From assembly GCA_964489425.1 (NCBI GenBank), contig CAZAYP010000014.1:1-64000 (forward strand): a stretch of DNA of 64,000 bases. The letters run 5' to 3'. The notes under the pieces are model-generated. The model was given only the letters and a program-made list of their open reading frames with translations, did no database searches and had not been told where the DNA came from. Below, one piece after another: positions 47,437 through 57,600 of this stretch. Position 1 is the stretch's first letter; each line of letters opens with the position of its first letter. The translations under genes and the position numbers were made by a program. Source of the DNA: CAZAYP01 sp964489425 [NCBI: uncultured Verrucomicrobiota bacterium]. GTDB lineage: Bacteria; Verrucomicrobiota; Kiritimatiellia; RZYC01.

Positions 47437-49722
47437 CTACCTTTTCGCATTGGCCGCCGCATCGCGGGAGGTCCACATTTTGCGGACAATGGGGTCGCCG
47501 GGCAGGCCGGTTTTGAGAATTTCCGAACGCAGACGGATTTGTTCGAGAGGCGGCGAAGTGCCAAACTGCCGGTCCATCTCAACAAGTTTCGCCCGCAGCA
47601 GCTTGAAGCGGCTGGCAATCCAGTCGGGGAGGCTGACGCCATCCAACTGCACCTCCTGGGGGCGCGGCGACAAGCAGTAGGCCATGCCACTCCAGATGAG
47701 GGCTTCGCGACCAGTGGCCTTGGCGGCTTCCATCAGATATTGATTGACGAGCTTGTCCCGTTCGGCCAGCACGGTGGCAATACTTTTCATGTAGGTCTGC
47801 AAGCGGCCATAGGGCAGCCAGCTGTTTTGCGGTTCGTTGAGGAAAGAGAGGAAGAGGGTGATGTCGCCGCACATGCCGCTGAACTGACGAATCGCCGGCA
47901 CAAACGGCATCATCTGCAGGCGGGTAATGTCGGTCGGGTTGGGAATCCACTCGAGGACGGCGTAAAACTCTTCCACACCCAGGATGCGATCGTAGATGGA
48001 GTCCGAGGAGTTGCGGGCCCGCGGTGGCATGGGTTTGTCCAGGCAGTCGCAAGCCAGGGCGTGGAGAATGGAATCGGGATCGCTAAGCAGGCGCAAAGCA
48101 ATGGGGGGCTTGCCGCTCTGCAGCGCAAGGGGCGCAAGGCGCTGGTAGAGCCCATCGAGTTGCGAGAGCGTCGCGGCGAGCGTGTTGAAGCGGCCTTCCA
48201 GGACGCCGCGGGCGTCGGAAATGCGCGGGTCGATGGCGCAGATTTCCACGGAAGGCAGGTCCAGGGGGATTTTCTGGGCGCCGGCAAAGTCGAGGTCGCG
48301 GATCTTGCCGGCCGCGGCATTCAGATTGTCGAAGCTTTTAGAGAGCGCCTCGATGGGCCCGATGGCCCGCTCCGCCCGGTTCTTAACGGCGCCGGATTCG
48401 GTGCGGCGAACCTCGTTCAACTGCGCGAGCATCTTGGTATAGGGGGTATTGCCTTCGGCCAACAGGTTGAGCGCATCGTCCAGTTTTTGGTTGTTGCCGA
48501 GCAGCGCGGCCAGGTCGTCGCGCGCGGTGGCGAGCGCCGCCATCAACGGGGCCAGGTATTTGCGCTGGTCGGTCTGGTTGCGCGCGAGTTGCCGGGCAAC
48601 CGCATCACGGTTGTTTTGCAACGTTTCCAGGCCGGCATCGGGCGTGCGCAGGATGCTTTGCGCGCGGAGCAGCGCATCCAGGATTTCCTTGGCCTGGGCC
48701 GCTTCCCGTTTGTGCTCCACGGACTCGGCATTCCAGTTCCAGGAGTCGACCGAGGCGGCCTGCAAGTCGGCCAACAGGCGTGAGGCCTGGACCCAGGAAC
48801 CTTCCTCGAGCAGGCGCGTGGCCTCCTGCCAGGAGTTGGCGGTGTGTTCCCACAAGCCCAGGGATCTTCGCAACATGCTTACATTCAGCTCCTGCTTGTT
48901 GAAGCCGCGGCTTGACTCGGCACGAGCCAGCAGTTGGCGAGCATCTTCGAACCGTTCAGCACGGGCCAACTCGCGGCTTTTACGGACGCGGGAGGAGGCA
49001 GAGGGTTTGATGTGCTGGACGGCGGAATAACCCAGCAGGAGCACCAGGAATGCCGCGACCAGCACGCCGACTTTTTTCCAGGTCTGTGAGGACTCCCGCG
49101 CCAGCGCGCCGTCCTGGAACAACAGCTCATACTGCGAAATGGCAATCCGGTCACCGTCCTTGAGCAGGCGCTCCTTGCCGAACGGCAGCAGGGCTTCGTT
49201 GACTTGCGTGCCGTTTTTGCTGCCCTTGTCGGCCAGCCAGCAGCTACCGTCCTCGTGCACCGCGATTTCCGCGTGATGCCGGGAAACCAGGCCGCTAGGC
49301 AGAAAACAGTGGCAGGCCGGGTCGGTTCCAATGGTAAAAAGCGGGGGTTCAAGGATATGTTTCTGGCGGCGGTTGAGGCCGGTGATCACAGTCACGGAGG
49401 AACGGGTCCGGCCTGGCACAATGTTCCGCGGCTCTGAGACCGAGAGGGCGGACTCGCCCAGCGTATACTGCTCGCCAACGGACAATTTACGCTTGCGGAT
49501 GCGTTTGTCTTTCAAAAAGGTGCCGTTGGCGCTGCCCAAATCCTCGATCCAGATGGACTTGCCCTTGCGGTAGAGCCGGGCATGCTTGCGGCCCGCAACG
49601 GTGTCGGTGCGCGGGATACGCCACGTACATTCGCTGTCGCGCCCAATCGTGAGGGCCTCTTTCAGTTCATCGGCCTGGATGCTGTGGAGCACGCTGTTTT
49701 TATGTTCGAGCTCGATCAGCAT
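47437..49722 (-). CDS. Double-FHA transmembrane protein of the Tad locus
   Basis: 761 residues. FHA 1 at about 25-95 (GRDSECT, GRKHARL, GSANGT), FHA 2 at 128-205 (GTDPACH, SRHHAEI, GSKNGT), one membrane helix near 235-252 (VGVLVAAFLVLLLGYSAV) and a 500-residue helical region beyond it with many Leu/Ala and Arg. The FHA domains would face the cytoplasm and read phosphothreonines. Four bp after the preceding FHA gene. Together they may replace TadZ/CpaE, which is not found here (inference). Confidence 0.85.
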   Translation of the reverse strand: MLIELEHKNSVLHSIQADELKEALTIGRDSECTWRIPRTDTVAGRKHARLYRKGKSIWIEDLGSANGTFLKDKRIRKRKLSVGEQYTLGESALSVSEPRNIVPGRTRSSVTVITGLNRRQKHILEPPLFTIGTDPACHCFLPSGLVSRHHAEIAVHEDGSCWLADKGSKNGTQVNEALLPFGKERLLKDGDRIAISQYELLFQDGALARESSQTWKKVGVLVAAFLVLLLGYSAVQHIKPSASSRVRKSRELARAERFEDARQLLARAESSRGFNKQELNVSMLRRSLGLWEHTANSWQEATRLLEEGSWVQASRLLADLQAASVDSWNWNAESVEHKREAAQAKEILDALLRAQSILRTPDAGLETLQNNRDAVARQLARNQTDQRKYLAPLMAALATARDDLAALLGNNQKLDDALNLLAEGNTPYTKMLAQLNEVRRTESGAVKNRAERAIGPIEALSKSFDNLNAAAGKIRDLDFAGAQKIPLDLPSVEICAIDPRISDARGVLEGRFNTLAATLSQLDGLYQRLAPLALQSGKPPIALRLLSDPDSILHALACDCLDKPMPPRARNSSDSIYDRILGVEEFYAVLEWIPNPTDITRLQMMPFVPAIRQFSGMCGDITLFLSFLNEPQNSWLPYGRLQTYMKSIATVLAERDKLVNQYLMEAAKATGREALIWSGMAYCLSPRPQEVQLDGVSLPDWIASRFKLLRAKLVEMDRQFGTSPPLEQIRLRSEILKTGLPGDPIVRKMWTSRDAAANAKR

Positions 49723-49725
49723 CGG

Positions 49726-51453
49726 CTACCAATCTTCCCCGCGGACCACGAAATAGCGGAGGTCGTCCATCGTGGCGAACACGCCTTTGCACAATTCAGC
49801 GATACGCTGCATGCGTTCATAGTTCCCGCGTGAGAGCGCTTCTTCGCGGGCGATTTTCTGGGCATTGAACCAAGTGACCTGCTTGTTGCGCAATTGCGTC
49901 AGCATCGCCTCGGCCTCCTTCAGGGAATCGGCATCGCCGGTCATATACGCCTTGCGGCAGGCGCGCTTGAGGTTGCCGGTCAAGGCGCTCCAGGTGGCGG
50001 GCGCCACCCGGTCCAAATCCGTTCGCAACCGTTCCAGCAGCGGGCGGGCTTCGAGGGTGGTTTGCTCCGTGTCACCGGCCCAATGCCGTCGGATCAGCGG
50101 GATGCTGGGCACCAAGCACGGTTCCTGCAAAATGTGGTCCAAGGCGCGGGCCCGTTCGGAGAATGGAACGTCGGTACGCAACACGATCCGCCGCGTGCCC
50201 ACCTGCGTGATCCGCGCCGTGCCGTACCATTCGCCGTTTTTTGTAACCCCATAAGAAACAGAGAGATAGGGGATCCCGTTTTCGATGCCGAAGAATTGAA
50301 CAGACGAGAGGGTGTCAAAATTCCATCCACCGTCGCTTAATTGTACTTCCATCCAATCCCGCGCCACCTGCTGGAGGGTCATTTGCACAAAGCGGTCGTC
50401 CTCTTTTTCTTCCAGGGTCAGCAGGTAGGGCACATCGAAGTCACGCCCGATGTGCGTGCTGATGGCGTAGCCATTGGTGGTCGCCTCGCGCGTCCAATCC
50501 GCCCCGCCGGGGAAATAGATGAGGTATCCGCCCTCCTTGAAGCCGCCCATACCCTCGCTGAGCGTATGATCCAGGCTGCTGCCATCCTTGTCCAGTGGCC
50601 ACAGGATCGTGGTTTCGGGCGGGGGGGCCTTGGGCCAGAGCAGGAACACCACCAGCAGCAAGCCCAATCCGGCCGCCGCCAGCATGATCATGCGTTTGCG
50701 GGGCTTGGCCCGTTCCATGGCGCGCAGGGCTTCCAGGTCTTCGGGCCGGATCATCCGCGTTTCCAGAAACCGCGTGCCCGTATTGCCGGCCTCGGAGGTG
50801 GAGGGATGTCCTGGCGACAACGCTTCGGCGGTGGGCGGCGTGTAACTGGGAACAAGTTGGGCGGGCGGATCAAAATCGCCGATCCCGGTAGCCAGACCAT
50901 GGTCGCCCGTGGGGGGGGCTTCCGGAAACGGCGCGCCGCCGGGCGCAGGGAATGGCGGCAGGGGCGCGACTGTGGAGGCTTCCTGGTCCGCGGCCGGCAC
51001 CGGGCCGCCCTTGGGCTTGAGCGCGGCATGCAGACGCGTGGGATCCATCGCGCGGGTTTCTTCCGCGGTTTCAGCTTCGTCGGTGGCGGCACTATCCGCC
51101 AGCGGCGGCGCCAGGGTGGTGGCCGCAGGATCTTGCGTAGAGGCCTCAGCGGGTGTGGCCGCGGCATCGCGATCCAGGCGCAAGGTGACGCCCGCCATAA
51201 GCTGCAGCACCTGTCCGGGTTGGATCAACATCCGGTATTCAATGGGCTGGCCGTCCAACAGCGTGCCGTTTTGGCTGAGATTCTCGACAGCGATGGCCTG
51301 GCCGGCTACGATAATTTTACAGTGCTTGCCGGACACGTCGGCGGCGGTCACGCGGACCGCACAGGCGCGGGATCGCCCGACGATATTCTCGCCCTCGGTC
51401 AGTTTTTCCGTGCCGGCGACGATGGTTCCTGAGATCGCGGTAAGTTTGTACAT
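49726..51453 (-). CDS. FHA-transmembrane protein of the Tad locus
   Basis: 575 residues. FHA domain at 20-90 (GRSRACA, SGKHCKI, SQNGT), a Pro/Ala-rich linker to about 245, a basic stretch RAKPRKR, a membrane helix (MIMLAAAGLGLLLVVFLLW) at about 255-275, and a C-terminal 300-residue domain of no family I recognise. It starts 2 bp after the tadC stop and is followed by the double-FHA gene, so it belongs to the pilus operon. Confidence 0.82.
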   Translation of the reverse strand: MYKLTAISGTIVAGTEKLTEGENIVGRSRACAVRVTAADVSGKHCKIIVAGQAIAVENLSQNGTLLDGQPIEYRMLIQPGQVLQLMAGVTLRLDRDAAATPAEASTQDPAATTLAPPLADSAATDEAETAEETRAMDPTRLHAALKPKGGPVPAADQEASTVAPLPPFPAPGGAPFPEAPPTGDHGLATGIGDFDPPAQLVPSYTPPTAEALSPGHPSTSEAGNTGTRFLETRMIRPEDLEALRAMERAKPRKRMIMLAAAGLGLLLVVFLLWPKAPPPETTILWPLDKDGSSLDHTLSEGMGGFKEGGYLIYFPGGADWTREATTNGYAISTHIGRDFDVPYLLTLEEKEDDRFVQMTLQQVARDWMEVQLSDGGWNFDTLSSVQFFGIENGIPYLSVSYGVTKNGEWYGTARITQVGTRRIVLRTDVPFSERARALDHILQEPCLVPSIPLIRRHWAGDTEQTTLEARPLLERLRTDLDRVAPATWSALTGNLKRACRKAYMTGDADSLKEAEAMLTQLRNKQVTWFNAQKIAREEALSRGNYERMQRIAELCKGVFATMDDLRYFVVRGEDW

Positions 51454-51455
51454 GG

Positions 51456-52346
51456 CTATTTAAACATCATGGAAGACATTCCCGAAGACTGCATGCGCAG
51501 GAAAATCGGCGTGACAATAATAATAAAAACAGCGGGCATGATGAACAGCGCCATGGGCAGCATCATGAGCGAGGGCGCGCGCGCGGCCTGGCGTTCGGCC
51601 TTGTGGAAAAGACGGCGACGAATATCTTCGGCCTGGATTTTCAGGGTGGTGGAGATGCTGGCGCCCATTTCCGTGCTCTGGGTCACGGCAGTGACCAGCG
51701 ATTGGAATTCCGGCAATTGCACGCGGATGGCCATGTCCCGAAGCGCATCGATACGGTTTTTGCCCAGTTCCATCTGGCGCAGAACCACGCGGAATTCGTC
51801 CGCCAATGGCCCTTTCAAGCCTTCCGCCACCAGGTGGCGCATGGCCGCCGTGAAATCCTGACCGGCCTCCATGGCCACGGTCAACAGGTCAACGGCATAC
51901 GGCAAGCTCCGGCTCATTTTGTGCTGCCGCTGCTGCGCCGTGCTGCTGAGCCAGATCGCCGGGTACAACCAGCCGATCCAACCCAGCAATAAGGCGGCCA
52001 TCAACGTGTAACCAACATTGAGCGAAACCAGGAATACGAGCAGTCCGCCGGCCAACAAGCCAAACGTGCCGGCCAGCACCTGCAGGCCCCGCACCTCTTT
52101 CACGGTCACGTGCACATTGGAGCAAAGCAGCAGCTTGCTCAGCCGCACAGTCTGCGCCGGATTCGAATTGTGCAGCACGGTATATACAAAGGGGCCCAGC
52201 ACTTCGATTTCCCGGAAAAAAACCTGGAACATGACGGGCTTGGGCTGCTCCACGGCCGTGGCGCGCGGCGCAAACGCGGCGCGTATCCCCATCACCATGA
52301 GAAATATCGCAAAAAAAGCGACCACCTGGACCAGGATGATTTCCAT
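51456..52346 (-). CDS. tadC: TadC inner-membrane platform protein
   Basis: 296 residues of the type II secretion F family: N-terminal helix, two central helices (GLLAGGLLVFLVSLNVGYTL, LMAALLLGWIGWLY), the cytoplasmic helical bundle with VDLLTVAMEAGQDFTAAM and GASISTTLKIQAEDIRRRLFHKAERQA, and a C-terminal helix. It pairs with TadB to couple the ATPase to pilin assembly. Its ATG overlaps the tadB stop by 1 bp (TGATG). Confidence 0.93.
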   Translation of the reverse strand: MEIILVQVVAFFAIFLMVMGIRAAFAPRATAVEQPKPVMFQVFFREIEVLGPFVYTVLHNSNPAQTVRLSKLLLCSNVHVTVKEVRGLQVLAGTFGLLAGGLLVFLVSLNVGYTLMAALLLGWIGWLYPAIWLSSTAQQRQHKMSRSLPYAVDLLTVAMEAGQDFTAAMRHLVAEGLKGPLADEFRVVLRQMELGKNRIDALRDMAIRVQLPEFQSLVTAVTQSTEMGASISTTLKIQAEDIRRRLFHKAERQAARAPSLMMLPMALFIMPAVFIIIVTPIFLRMQSSGMSSMMFK

Positions 52347-53242
52347 CAGACCTTCACCGTCACGATTTGTTTAATGAAAATGAAACCGACAATCTCCAGC
52401 ACCACCACGGCGCCAATGGCGGCCCAGCCCATGGCCGTGGTAACCAGCGGCAGCATCAACTGCTTGTCCACAACCCCGATGATGACGAAAGCTGCTGCCG
52501 GCGCCGAGGCCATGGCAATGGCCTCGAAATTGCCCTGTGCCGTAAGGGTGCGCAATTTCTCGTAAAACTCCGTACGATTGCGGATGGTCTCGCCGATACG
52601 ATCCAGTACTTCGGAAAGGCTGCCGCCGGAGAGCATGGTCAGGCGGATGGCCGTTGTCAGCAGATAGACGTCCTCGCCGGGCATGCGCCGGGTCAAACGG
52701 GTGAGGGCTTCGGGCAAATCCACGCCCAGCCGATACTCCTGCAGCACGAACGTGAATTCTTCCTGGATCGGCCCGGTCATTTCGCGGACAATCATCTCCA
52801 TGCATTGCGGCAACGCCGCGCCCGATCGCAACCCGCTGGCCAGGCCCAGGATCAGGTCCAGCAGGCGCGCCTCAAACAACTGCTGCCGATGCTTGATTTT
52901 GTGGTTCACCCACATCCGCGGCACTTGGAACACGACGCCACCGGCGAGGAGGCAGGCGGCCAGCAAGATATATTCGTTGAGCACATTCAGGCCGATTAGC
53001 GCCGCGCCCACAAGGCCACCCGCCACCACCGCCGTTGACCAGCTCACCTGCAACAACCGCTCCGGCGTCGTGAACCGGTAAATAGGGTTGTAGGAGGCTT
53101 CTTTGCTGCGGATGTAGGAGGTTTCGCTGCGCTCATATCCGGCCTGCGCCAAGATCGGCGTGATCACCTTGGCAAGCCAGAACACAGCCACAAAAACCAG
53201 CCCCAGCACCATCCAATGCTCAAAAAATATGCTTATTGGCAT
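52346..53242 (-). CDS. tadB: TadB inner-membrane platform protein
   Basis: 298 residues from ATG at 53242 (GAGGAA 8 bp upstream; the frame is open 11 codons further). Type II secretion F family layout: N-terminal helix, two mid helices, cytoplasmic domain with LDLILGLASGLRSGAALPQCMEMI and LSEVLDRIGETIRNRTEFYEKLRTLTAQG, and C-terminal helices. It lies 10 bp after the FHA-TadA stop and directly before tadC. Confidence 0.93.
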   Translation of the reverse strand: MPISIFFEHWMVLGLVFVAVFWLAKVITPILAQAGYERSETSYIRSKEASYNPIYRFTTPERLLQVSWSTAVVAGGLVGAALIGLNVLNEYILLAACLLAGGVVFQVPRMWVNHKIKHRQQLFEARLLDLILGLASGLRSGAALPQCMEMIVREMTGPIQEEFTFVLQEYRLGVDLPEALTRLTRRMPGEDVYLLTTAIRLTMLSGGSLSEVLDRIGETIRNRTEFYEKLRTLTAQGNFEAIAMASAPAAAFVIIGVVDKQLMLPLVTTAMGWAAIGAVVVLEIVGFIFIKQIVTVKV

Positions 53243-53252
53243 GATGTTTTCC

Positions 53253-54986
53253 TCAACACCTGGGCACGAACACATCCATGCTCAACCGCAGGTTGCCCCG
53301 CTGTTTAAGCTCTTCCACAAAATACGGGATATTGCCGGTTGCGTCGAAATAGCCGCGGACTTTGCCATCGGCTGAAAATCCTTCCTGCTTGTACACAAAA
53401 ATATCCTGCATCAGGATCACATCGCCCTCGCGACCGGTGACCTCCGTGATGTGCGTGATCTTGCGGGATCCATCGGCCAGCCGGGATTGCTGGATAACGA
53501 GATTCAGCGCGGACGCCACCTGCTCGCGGACCGCGCTGGAGGGCAGGTCGTATCCCCCCATCATCACGAGCGTTTCCAGCCGGCCCAGGCAATCGCGCGG
53601 ATTGTTAGCATGCACCGTGGTCAGGGACCCGTCATGGCCGGTATTCATGGCTTGCAGCATGTCCAGCGCCTCCGCGCTGCGACACTCCCCCACGATGATG
53701 CGGTCCGGCCGCATGCGCAGGGCATTGACCAGCAAATCCCGGATCGTGATGCGGCCCCGGCCCTCGATGTTGGCCGGCCGCGATTCCAGCCGCACCAGGT
53801 TGCGATGGTTTAGCTTCAACTCCGCCGAATCCTCGATGGTGACCACCCTTTCGCCCAGTGGAATAAACAACGACAGCACGTTCAGCAGCGTGGTTTTGCC
53901 CGACCCCGTGCCGCCGGACACCACGATATTCTGCCGTGCCCGAACGGCTTCCTCCAAGAACAGCGCAATCTCGGGTGTCATGGACCCGAACTGGATCAGG
54001 TCGTCGGTGGTCAGTTTCTTCTCGGCGAATTTCCGGATGGTGATCGAGGAGCCATCCAGCGCCAGCGGGGGAATGATGGCGTTGACGCGCGAGCCGTCCG
54101 GCAACCGGGCATCCACCATGGGGCTGGCCTCGTCCACATGCCGCCCAAGCGGTTCCACGATGCGTTGGACGATTTGGATCATGTGGCGGTTATCCATGAA
54201 TTTCGCGCCCGTCTCGTACAAGCGGCCGCGCCGCTCCACGAAAATACGTTCGGGGCCATTGGCCATGACCTCATCGACGGTTTTATCGCGCAACATGGGG
54301 GAGATCGGGCCATAGCCGATCAACTCATCGTACATCACCTCGCGAAACAACTCCATGTTGGTTCCGCGCGCCAGCTCGTGGCGGATTTCGCGCAGCACCG
54401 CATCCAGCGCGCCCCCCAGCTTGCCGCGGATTTCATCGTCCTGAATGTCGTTTTGCGCCACCTGGGCCAGGTTGAGCTTGCCCAGGACCATCTCGTGGAT
54501 CCGGCGCTTCATCACCATCATTTCCTGGGTGTAAAACTCCACGTACGGCGCAAACTTCTCATCCAACGCCACCGGCGGGCCATCATCCTTGGCCACGCCG
54601 GACGACCCCACGGGGAGGGGGGCGCCGGCCTTGGGCGGTGACGAGACAGCCGGGGCGTTCGGCGGTTGGGGCGTGGCATCCGCCTGGGCGGCCGCTTCGT
54701 TGGCCAGAGAAAAAGCAAACCCTTGATCGCCAAACAGCACCGTTTCGCCGCCGGCCAGCACGCTGGGCGCATCCAGCCTGACCCCATTCACAAAGGTGCC
54801 GAAGGTACTGCTCAGGTCATGCAACACGCACACCCCCTGTTGCGCCTTCAAGACCGCATGTTTGCGCGAGACTTTCTTGCTGCCGAGCACCAGCGCATTA
54901 TCAGGGGACCGCCCGATAGTGACCTCGCCATCCTCCGGTAGTGCGAGAGGCCCCCGGTCCGCGGATTGGGAAATAAGCCAGGCCAT
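53253..54986 (-). CDS. tadA: FHA-TadA fusion: pilus assembly ATPase
   Basis: 577 residues. N-terminal FHA domain at 20-92 (GRSPDNA, SRKHAVL, SSTFGT), a Pro-rich linker to 140, then the full CpaF/TadA ATPase: N-terminal helical domain, DARLPDGSRVNAIIPP at 293, Walker A GGTGSGKT at 358-365, Asp box EDSAEL, Walker B RIIVGECRSAEA and TTVHANN His box. It powers Flp pilus assembly from the cytoplasmic face. FHA fusion to this ATPase suggests phosphothreonine-dependent docking. The GGAGG ribosome site lies within the last codons of cpaC. Confidence 0.93.
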   Translation of the reverse strand: MAWLISQSADRGPLALPEDGEVTIGRSPDNALVLGSKKVSRKHAVLKAQQGVCVLHDLSSTFGTFVNGVRLDAPSVLAGGETVLFGDQGFAFSLANEAAAQADATPQPPNAPAVSSPPKAGAPLPVGSSGVAKDDGPPVALDEKFAPYVEFYTQEMMVMKRRIHEMVLGKLNLAQVAQNDIQDDEIRGKLGGALDAVLREIRHELARGTNMELFREVMYDELIGYGPISPMLRDKTVDEVMANGPERIFVERRGRLYETGAKFMDNRHMIQIVQRIVEPLGRHVDEASPMVDARLPDGSRVNAIIPPLALDGSSITIRKFAEKKLTTDDLIQFGSMTPEIALFLEEAVRARQNIVVSGGTGSGKTTLLNVLSLFIPLGERVVTIEDSAELKLNHRNLVRLESRPANIEGRGRITIRDLLVNALRMRPDRIIVGECRSAEALDMLQAMNTGHDGSLTTVHANNPRDCLGRLETLVMMGGYDLPSSAVREQVASALNLVIQQSRLADGSRKITHITEVTGREGDVILMQDIFVYKQEGFSADGKVRGYFDATGNIPYFVEELKQRGNLRLSMDVFVPRC

Positions 54987-54992
54987 GCCCGT

Positions 54993-56606
54993 TTACCTCC
55001 ACAGGAAGGAGTTGCCGCGCTTTTCCTTTTCGCGTTCTTCAACAGGCTTGGCAGCCTCTGCTTCGGTCTGCTTGCTTTCCGACGTCAGGGACGGGGTGGC
55101 CGACGGCCGTGGCGTGCCCGCCAGGCTTGGGCTGATCATAATCAGTACCTGGTATTGCTCCTTGCCTTTTTCCTGCTCGGAAAACAGCCACTTCAAAAGG
55201 GGAATGCTGCGCAGGTAGGGTACGCCTTCGGTAGAGGTTTTCTCGATCAGGCCTTTCATACCCCCAACCACCAGGGTTTGGCCCAGCGGACAGCTGGCCG
55301 ATGCATGCAGGGTATTACGTTTCAAATCGTAATCCGTGCCCACTGGCAGCGGGTAGCTCAGTTCCAGATTCATATCCAGCGAAACATTGTTGGGATCCAC
55401 CAGGCCGCCTTTGATGCTGATCATCAAGCCATAGTTGATATCCTCCAACCCGACCGCCTGCGCGGTCGCAACGCGCACCTTCAACGTGCCGCCGCTCTGA
55501 TAAGAACTCCAGTCCTGGGTGTCGTTCTTGAAGGTGAGGTGCCCGCGCTGAATAAACCGCCCCGGACCATCCCCCTGGAAAAACGACAACGCGCCCTGCA
55601 AGCCGCTGTTTATGGAATAGGACCCACTGAATTCACCAGAACTGTTGGGCCCGACCGTACCCCGGAACGCCGCCGCCGTAGTGTCGATGACCATCAGGCC
55701 TGCCTTGGCCAGGTTTACCCCCGCCTGGCGGTACTCGTTGTCGCTGATCCCCACGAAGGCCACTTCCAAATCCAGCATTGTGGGTATGATTTCAACTTGC
55801 ATCACGAGCCGCACCCGGGGATCTTCCTGCTTGATTTCTCCCGCTTTTTCCATGTTGTCCACCACCACCAACCAGGGATGCGATTGCGCCACGCCGCGCA
55901 GCCGGCGTTCGTCCGCGGCTGAGTAAAACCGTGCGCTCAAAATGATCATGTTGCCGGAAAAACGCAGGCGCACCTGGTTCGGCGCCAGCTCCTCTTCCGG
56001 TCCCACTACTTCAAAGCCGGCCTTGGTGAGCGAATCGTTCAACTGCGCCAGCACCTCGGGCGCCGGCCGGAATACGGCCAAGTTCACCACCTTGCCGCCA
56101 TACATGGCCAGCACCTTGCACAACAGCTCCCAATTGGCGATGCTGCTCACCTCGCCTTTTACCACCACGCGGCCCAGGTTCACGCTCAACTCGACTTCGG
56201 GCACCGCGTTCAGGTCCTTCATGACCGCCCGCATCACGTCGTCGATGTTTTCCACAACCGTGATTTTGATTACCTGTTCCACACCCGCGCCGGTCAGCAG
56301 CAAATCCGTGGATCCCGGCACTTTGCCGGCGATCTGCACTTTGCGGGAACCTGGCAACTGCGATACCGAGACCACGTTACGATCCACCAGTGAAAACCCG
56401 GTGATCTCGAACGGCACCTCGACAACCTCCGAGGCGCCCACGCTGACGGTCAGTGTCCGTTCTTCCGTTTGCGCTGCGCCAACCGCTCCGGCCAGCAGCA
56501 ACCCCACTAGCGTTGCCCAGGCAACCGGCCAGGCTTTGCGGCGTACCGTCCCCGTGCCTGCCTGTTTTGCAGGGCTGATGGTCTGGTATATTTTCTGTGA
56601 GTTCAT
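54993..56606 (-). CDS. cpaC: CpaC/RcpA-type secretin
   Basis: 537 residues. Signal region to about 45 (ATLVGLLLAGAVGAAQ), pilus/BON-like N-terminal domain (VPFEITGFSLVDRNVVSVSQLPGSRKVQIAGKV type) to 190, and a secretin domain at about 245-490 (LVMQVEIIPTMLDLEVAF, VGGMKGL, VPYLRSIPLLKWLFSE). It forms the outer-membrane channel of the Flp pilus. The C-terminal 45 residues are charged and low-complexity. The ribosome site (AAGGA) is 13 bp from the ATG, which is long. Confidence 0.92.
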   Translation of the reverse strand: MNSQKIYQTISPAKQAGTGTVRRKAWPVAWATLVGLLLAGAVGAAQTEERTLTVSVGASEVVEVPFEITGFSLVDRNVVSVSQLPGSRKVQIAGKVPGSTDLLLTGAGVEQVIKITVVENIDDVMRAVMKDLNAVPEVELSVNLGRVVVKGEVSSIANWELLCKVLAMYGGKVVNLAVFRPAPEVLAQLNDSLTKAGFEVVGPEEELAPNQVRLRFSGNMIILSARFYSAADERRLRGVAQSHPWLVVVDNMEKAGEIKQEDPRVRLVMQVEIIPTMLDLEVAFVGISDNEYRQAGVNLAKAGLMVIDTTAAAFRGTVGPNSSGEFSGSYSINSGLQGALSFFQGDGPGRFIQRGHLTFKNDTQDWSSYQSGGTLKVRVATAQAVGLEDINYGLMISIKGGLVDPNNVSLDMNLELSYPLPVGTDYDLKRNTLHASASCPLGQTLVVGGMKGLIEKTSTEGVPYLRSIPLLKWLFSEQEKGKEQYQVLIMISPSLAGTPRPSATPSLTSESKQTEAEAAKPVEEREKEKRGNSFLWR

Positions 56607-56644
56607 ATGGGGCGCACCATCCTTTCTTTATTATTGTTGTTTAA

Positions 56645-57421
56645 TTACTGCAAAGTCACTTTGGAATCCGGCTGGATCACCACGGTCTTGGGCCCGGTCA
56701 TCAACTGTTGAAACGTGAGTTCATCCACCAGACCAGCGTCCGACCGGCTCAAATTGCTTTCGTCATTAGGCTTGCGCAAGGCCAGCGAGAGGTCTGCCCG
56801 CCGTTGTGCCGCTATCAGGGCCTGCGCCTGCTGGGGCGGCAGCGCCAGGATGATTTCGCCGCCGCCACCATCCATCCCGCCCTGTGAGCCGACAATTTCA
56901 AGGACACGTACCCGTGGGAACAAGACAAGGGTGGCTTCCTTTTCCACTACCACAGCCGGCGCGGAAATGTCGGCGGATGGCTCGGTAATTTGCACGCTGA
57001 AGTGACCGATAATGGCCACCTCATCACCTGGCTGCACCATGCTGGAAATCCCCTCGCCGGGCAGGGGGAGCGACACCGCCCATTCGCCATCGCCTAATAT
57101 ATTGGCAAGGCTCCGGGAAAAACCGACATCGGTCAGCATCACATAGTCATTGGCCGTGATGGGACGCAACGCCTTTTGCGCCAGGATCATTTCTGATCGG
57201 CTCCAGTTGATGGCCTGTGCCGGAACCGCGGATATGGGGATTTCCTTGGGGCGGATCATGTCCCGGGTCAACTCCTGTCCCTGTTGTATGTCCCGAACCG
57301 CGGCGACCACGGTTATGGTTTCTTCCCCGGCCATTTTTTGCGCCATCAGCAAACGTCCCACCGCCAGCACCGCCGCCAATCCCAGCACCACTGCCAATAT
57401 CAAGGGTATAAAGTTCTTCAT
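56645..57421 (-). CDS. cpaB: CpaB/RcpC pilus assembly protein
   Basis: 258 residues. N-terminal membrane anchor (LILAVVLGLAAVLAVGRLL), an SAF domain at about 38-100 (VVAAVRDIQQGQELTRDMI), and the CpaB core (WAVSLPLPGEGISSMVQPGDEVAIIG). It acts in the periplasm with the secretin. Order cpaB, cpaC, tadA is the usual Tad order. Confidence 0.92.
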   Translation of the reverse strand: MKNFIPLILAVVLGLAAVLAVGRLLMAQKMAGEETITVVAAVRDIQQGQELTRDMIRPKEIPISAVPAQAINWSRSEMILAQKALRPITANDYVMLTDVGFSRSLANILGDGEWAVSLPLPGEGISSMVQPGDEVAIIGHFSVQITEPSADISAPAVVVEKEATLVLFPRVRVLEIVGSQGGMDGGGGEIILALPPQQAQALIAAQRRADLSLALRKPNDESNLSRSDAGLVDELTFQQLMTGPKTVVIQPDSKVTLQ

Positions 57422-57600
57422 GGTTTCCTTACCTCTTTGTCCTCAACTATATTCTGCCTGCTCCATTCCGATCAAGGCCCGGCTTTCTTTTCGTTCAACC
57501 ACGGTCCAAAACCTGTATGCAATACTCGCAGGATTTGTGCCAACTTGCCATCCATTATGCGTCCGTCGCGCTATTTTTTGTTGTTGGGAACATGCCGGGT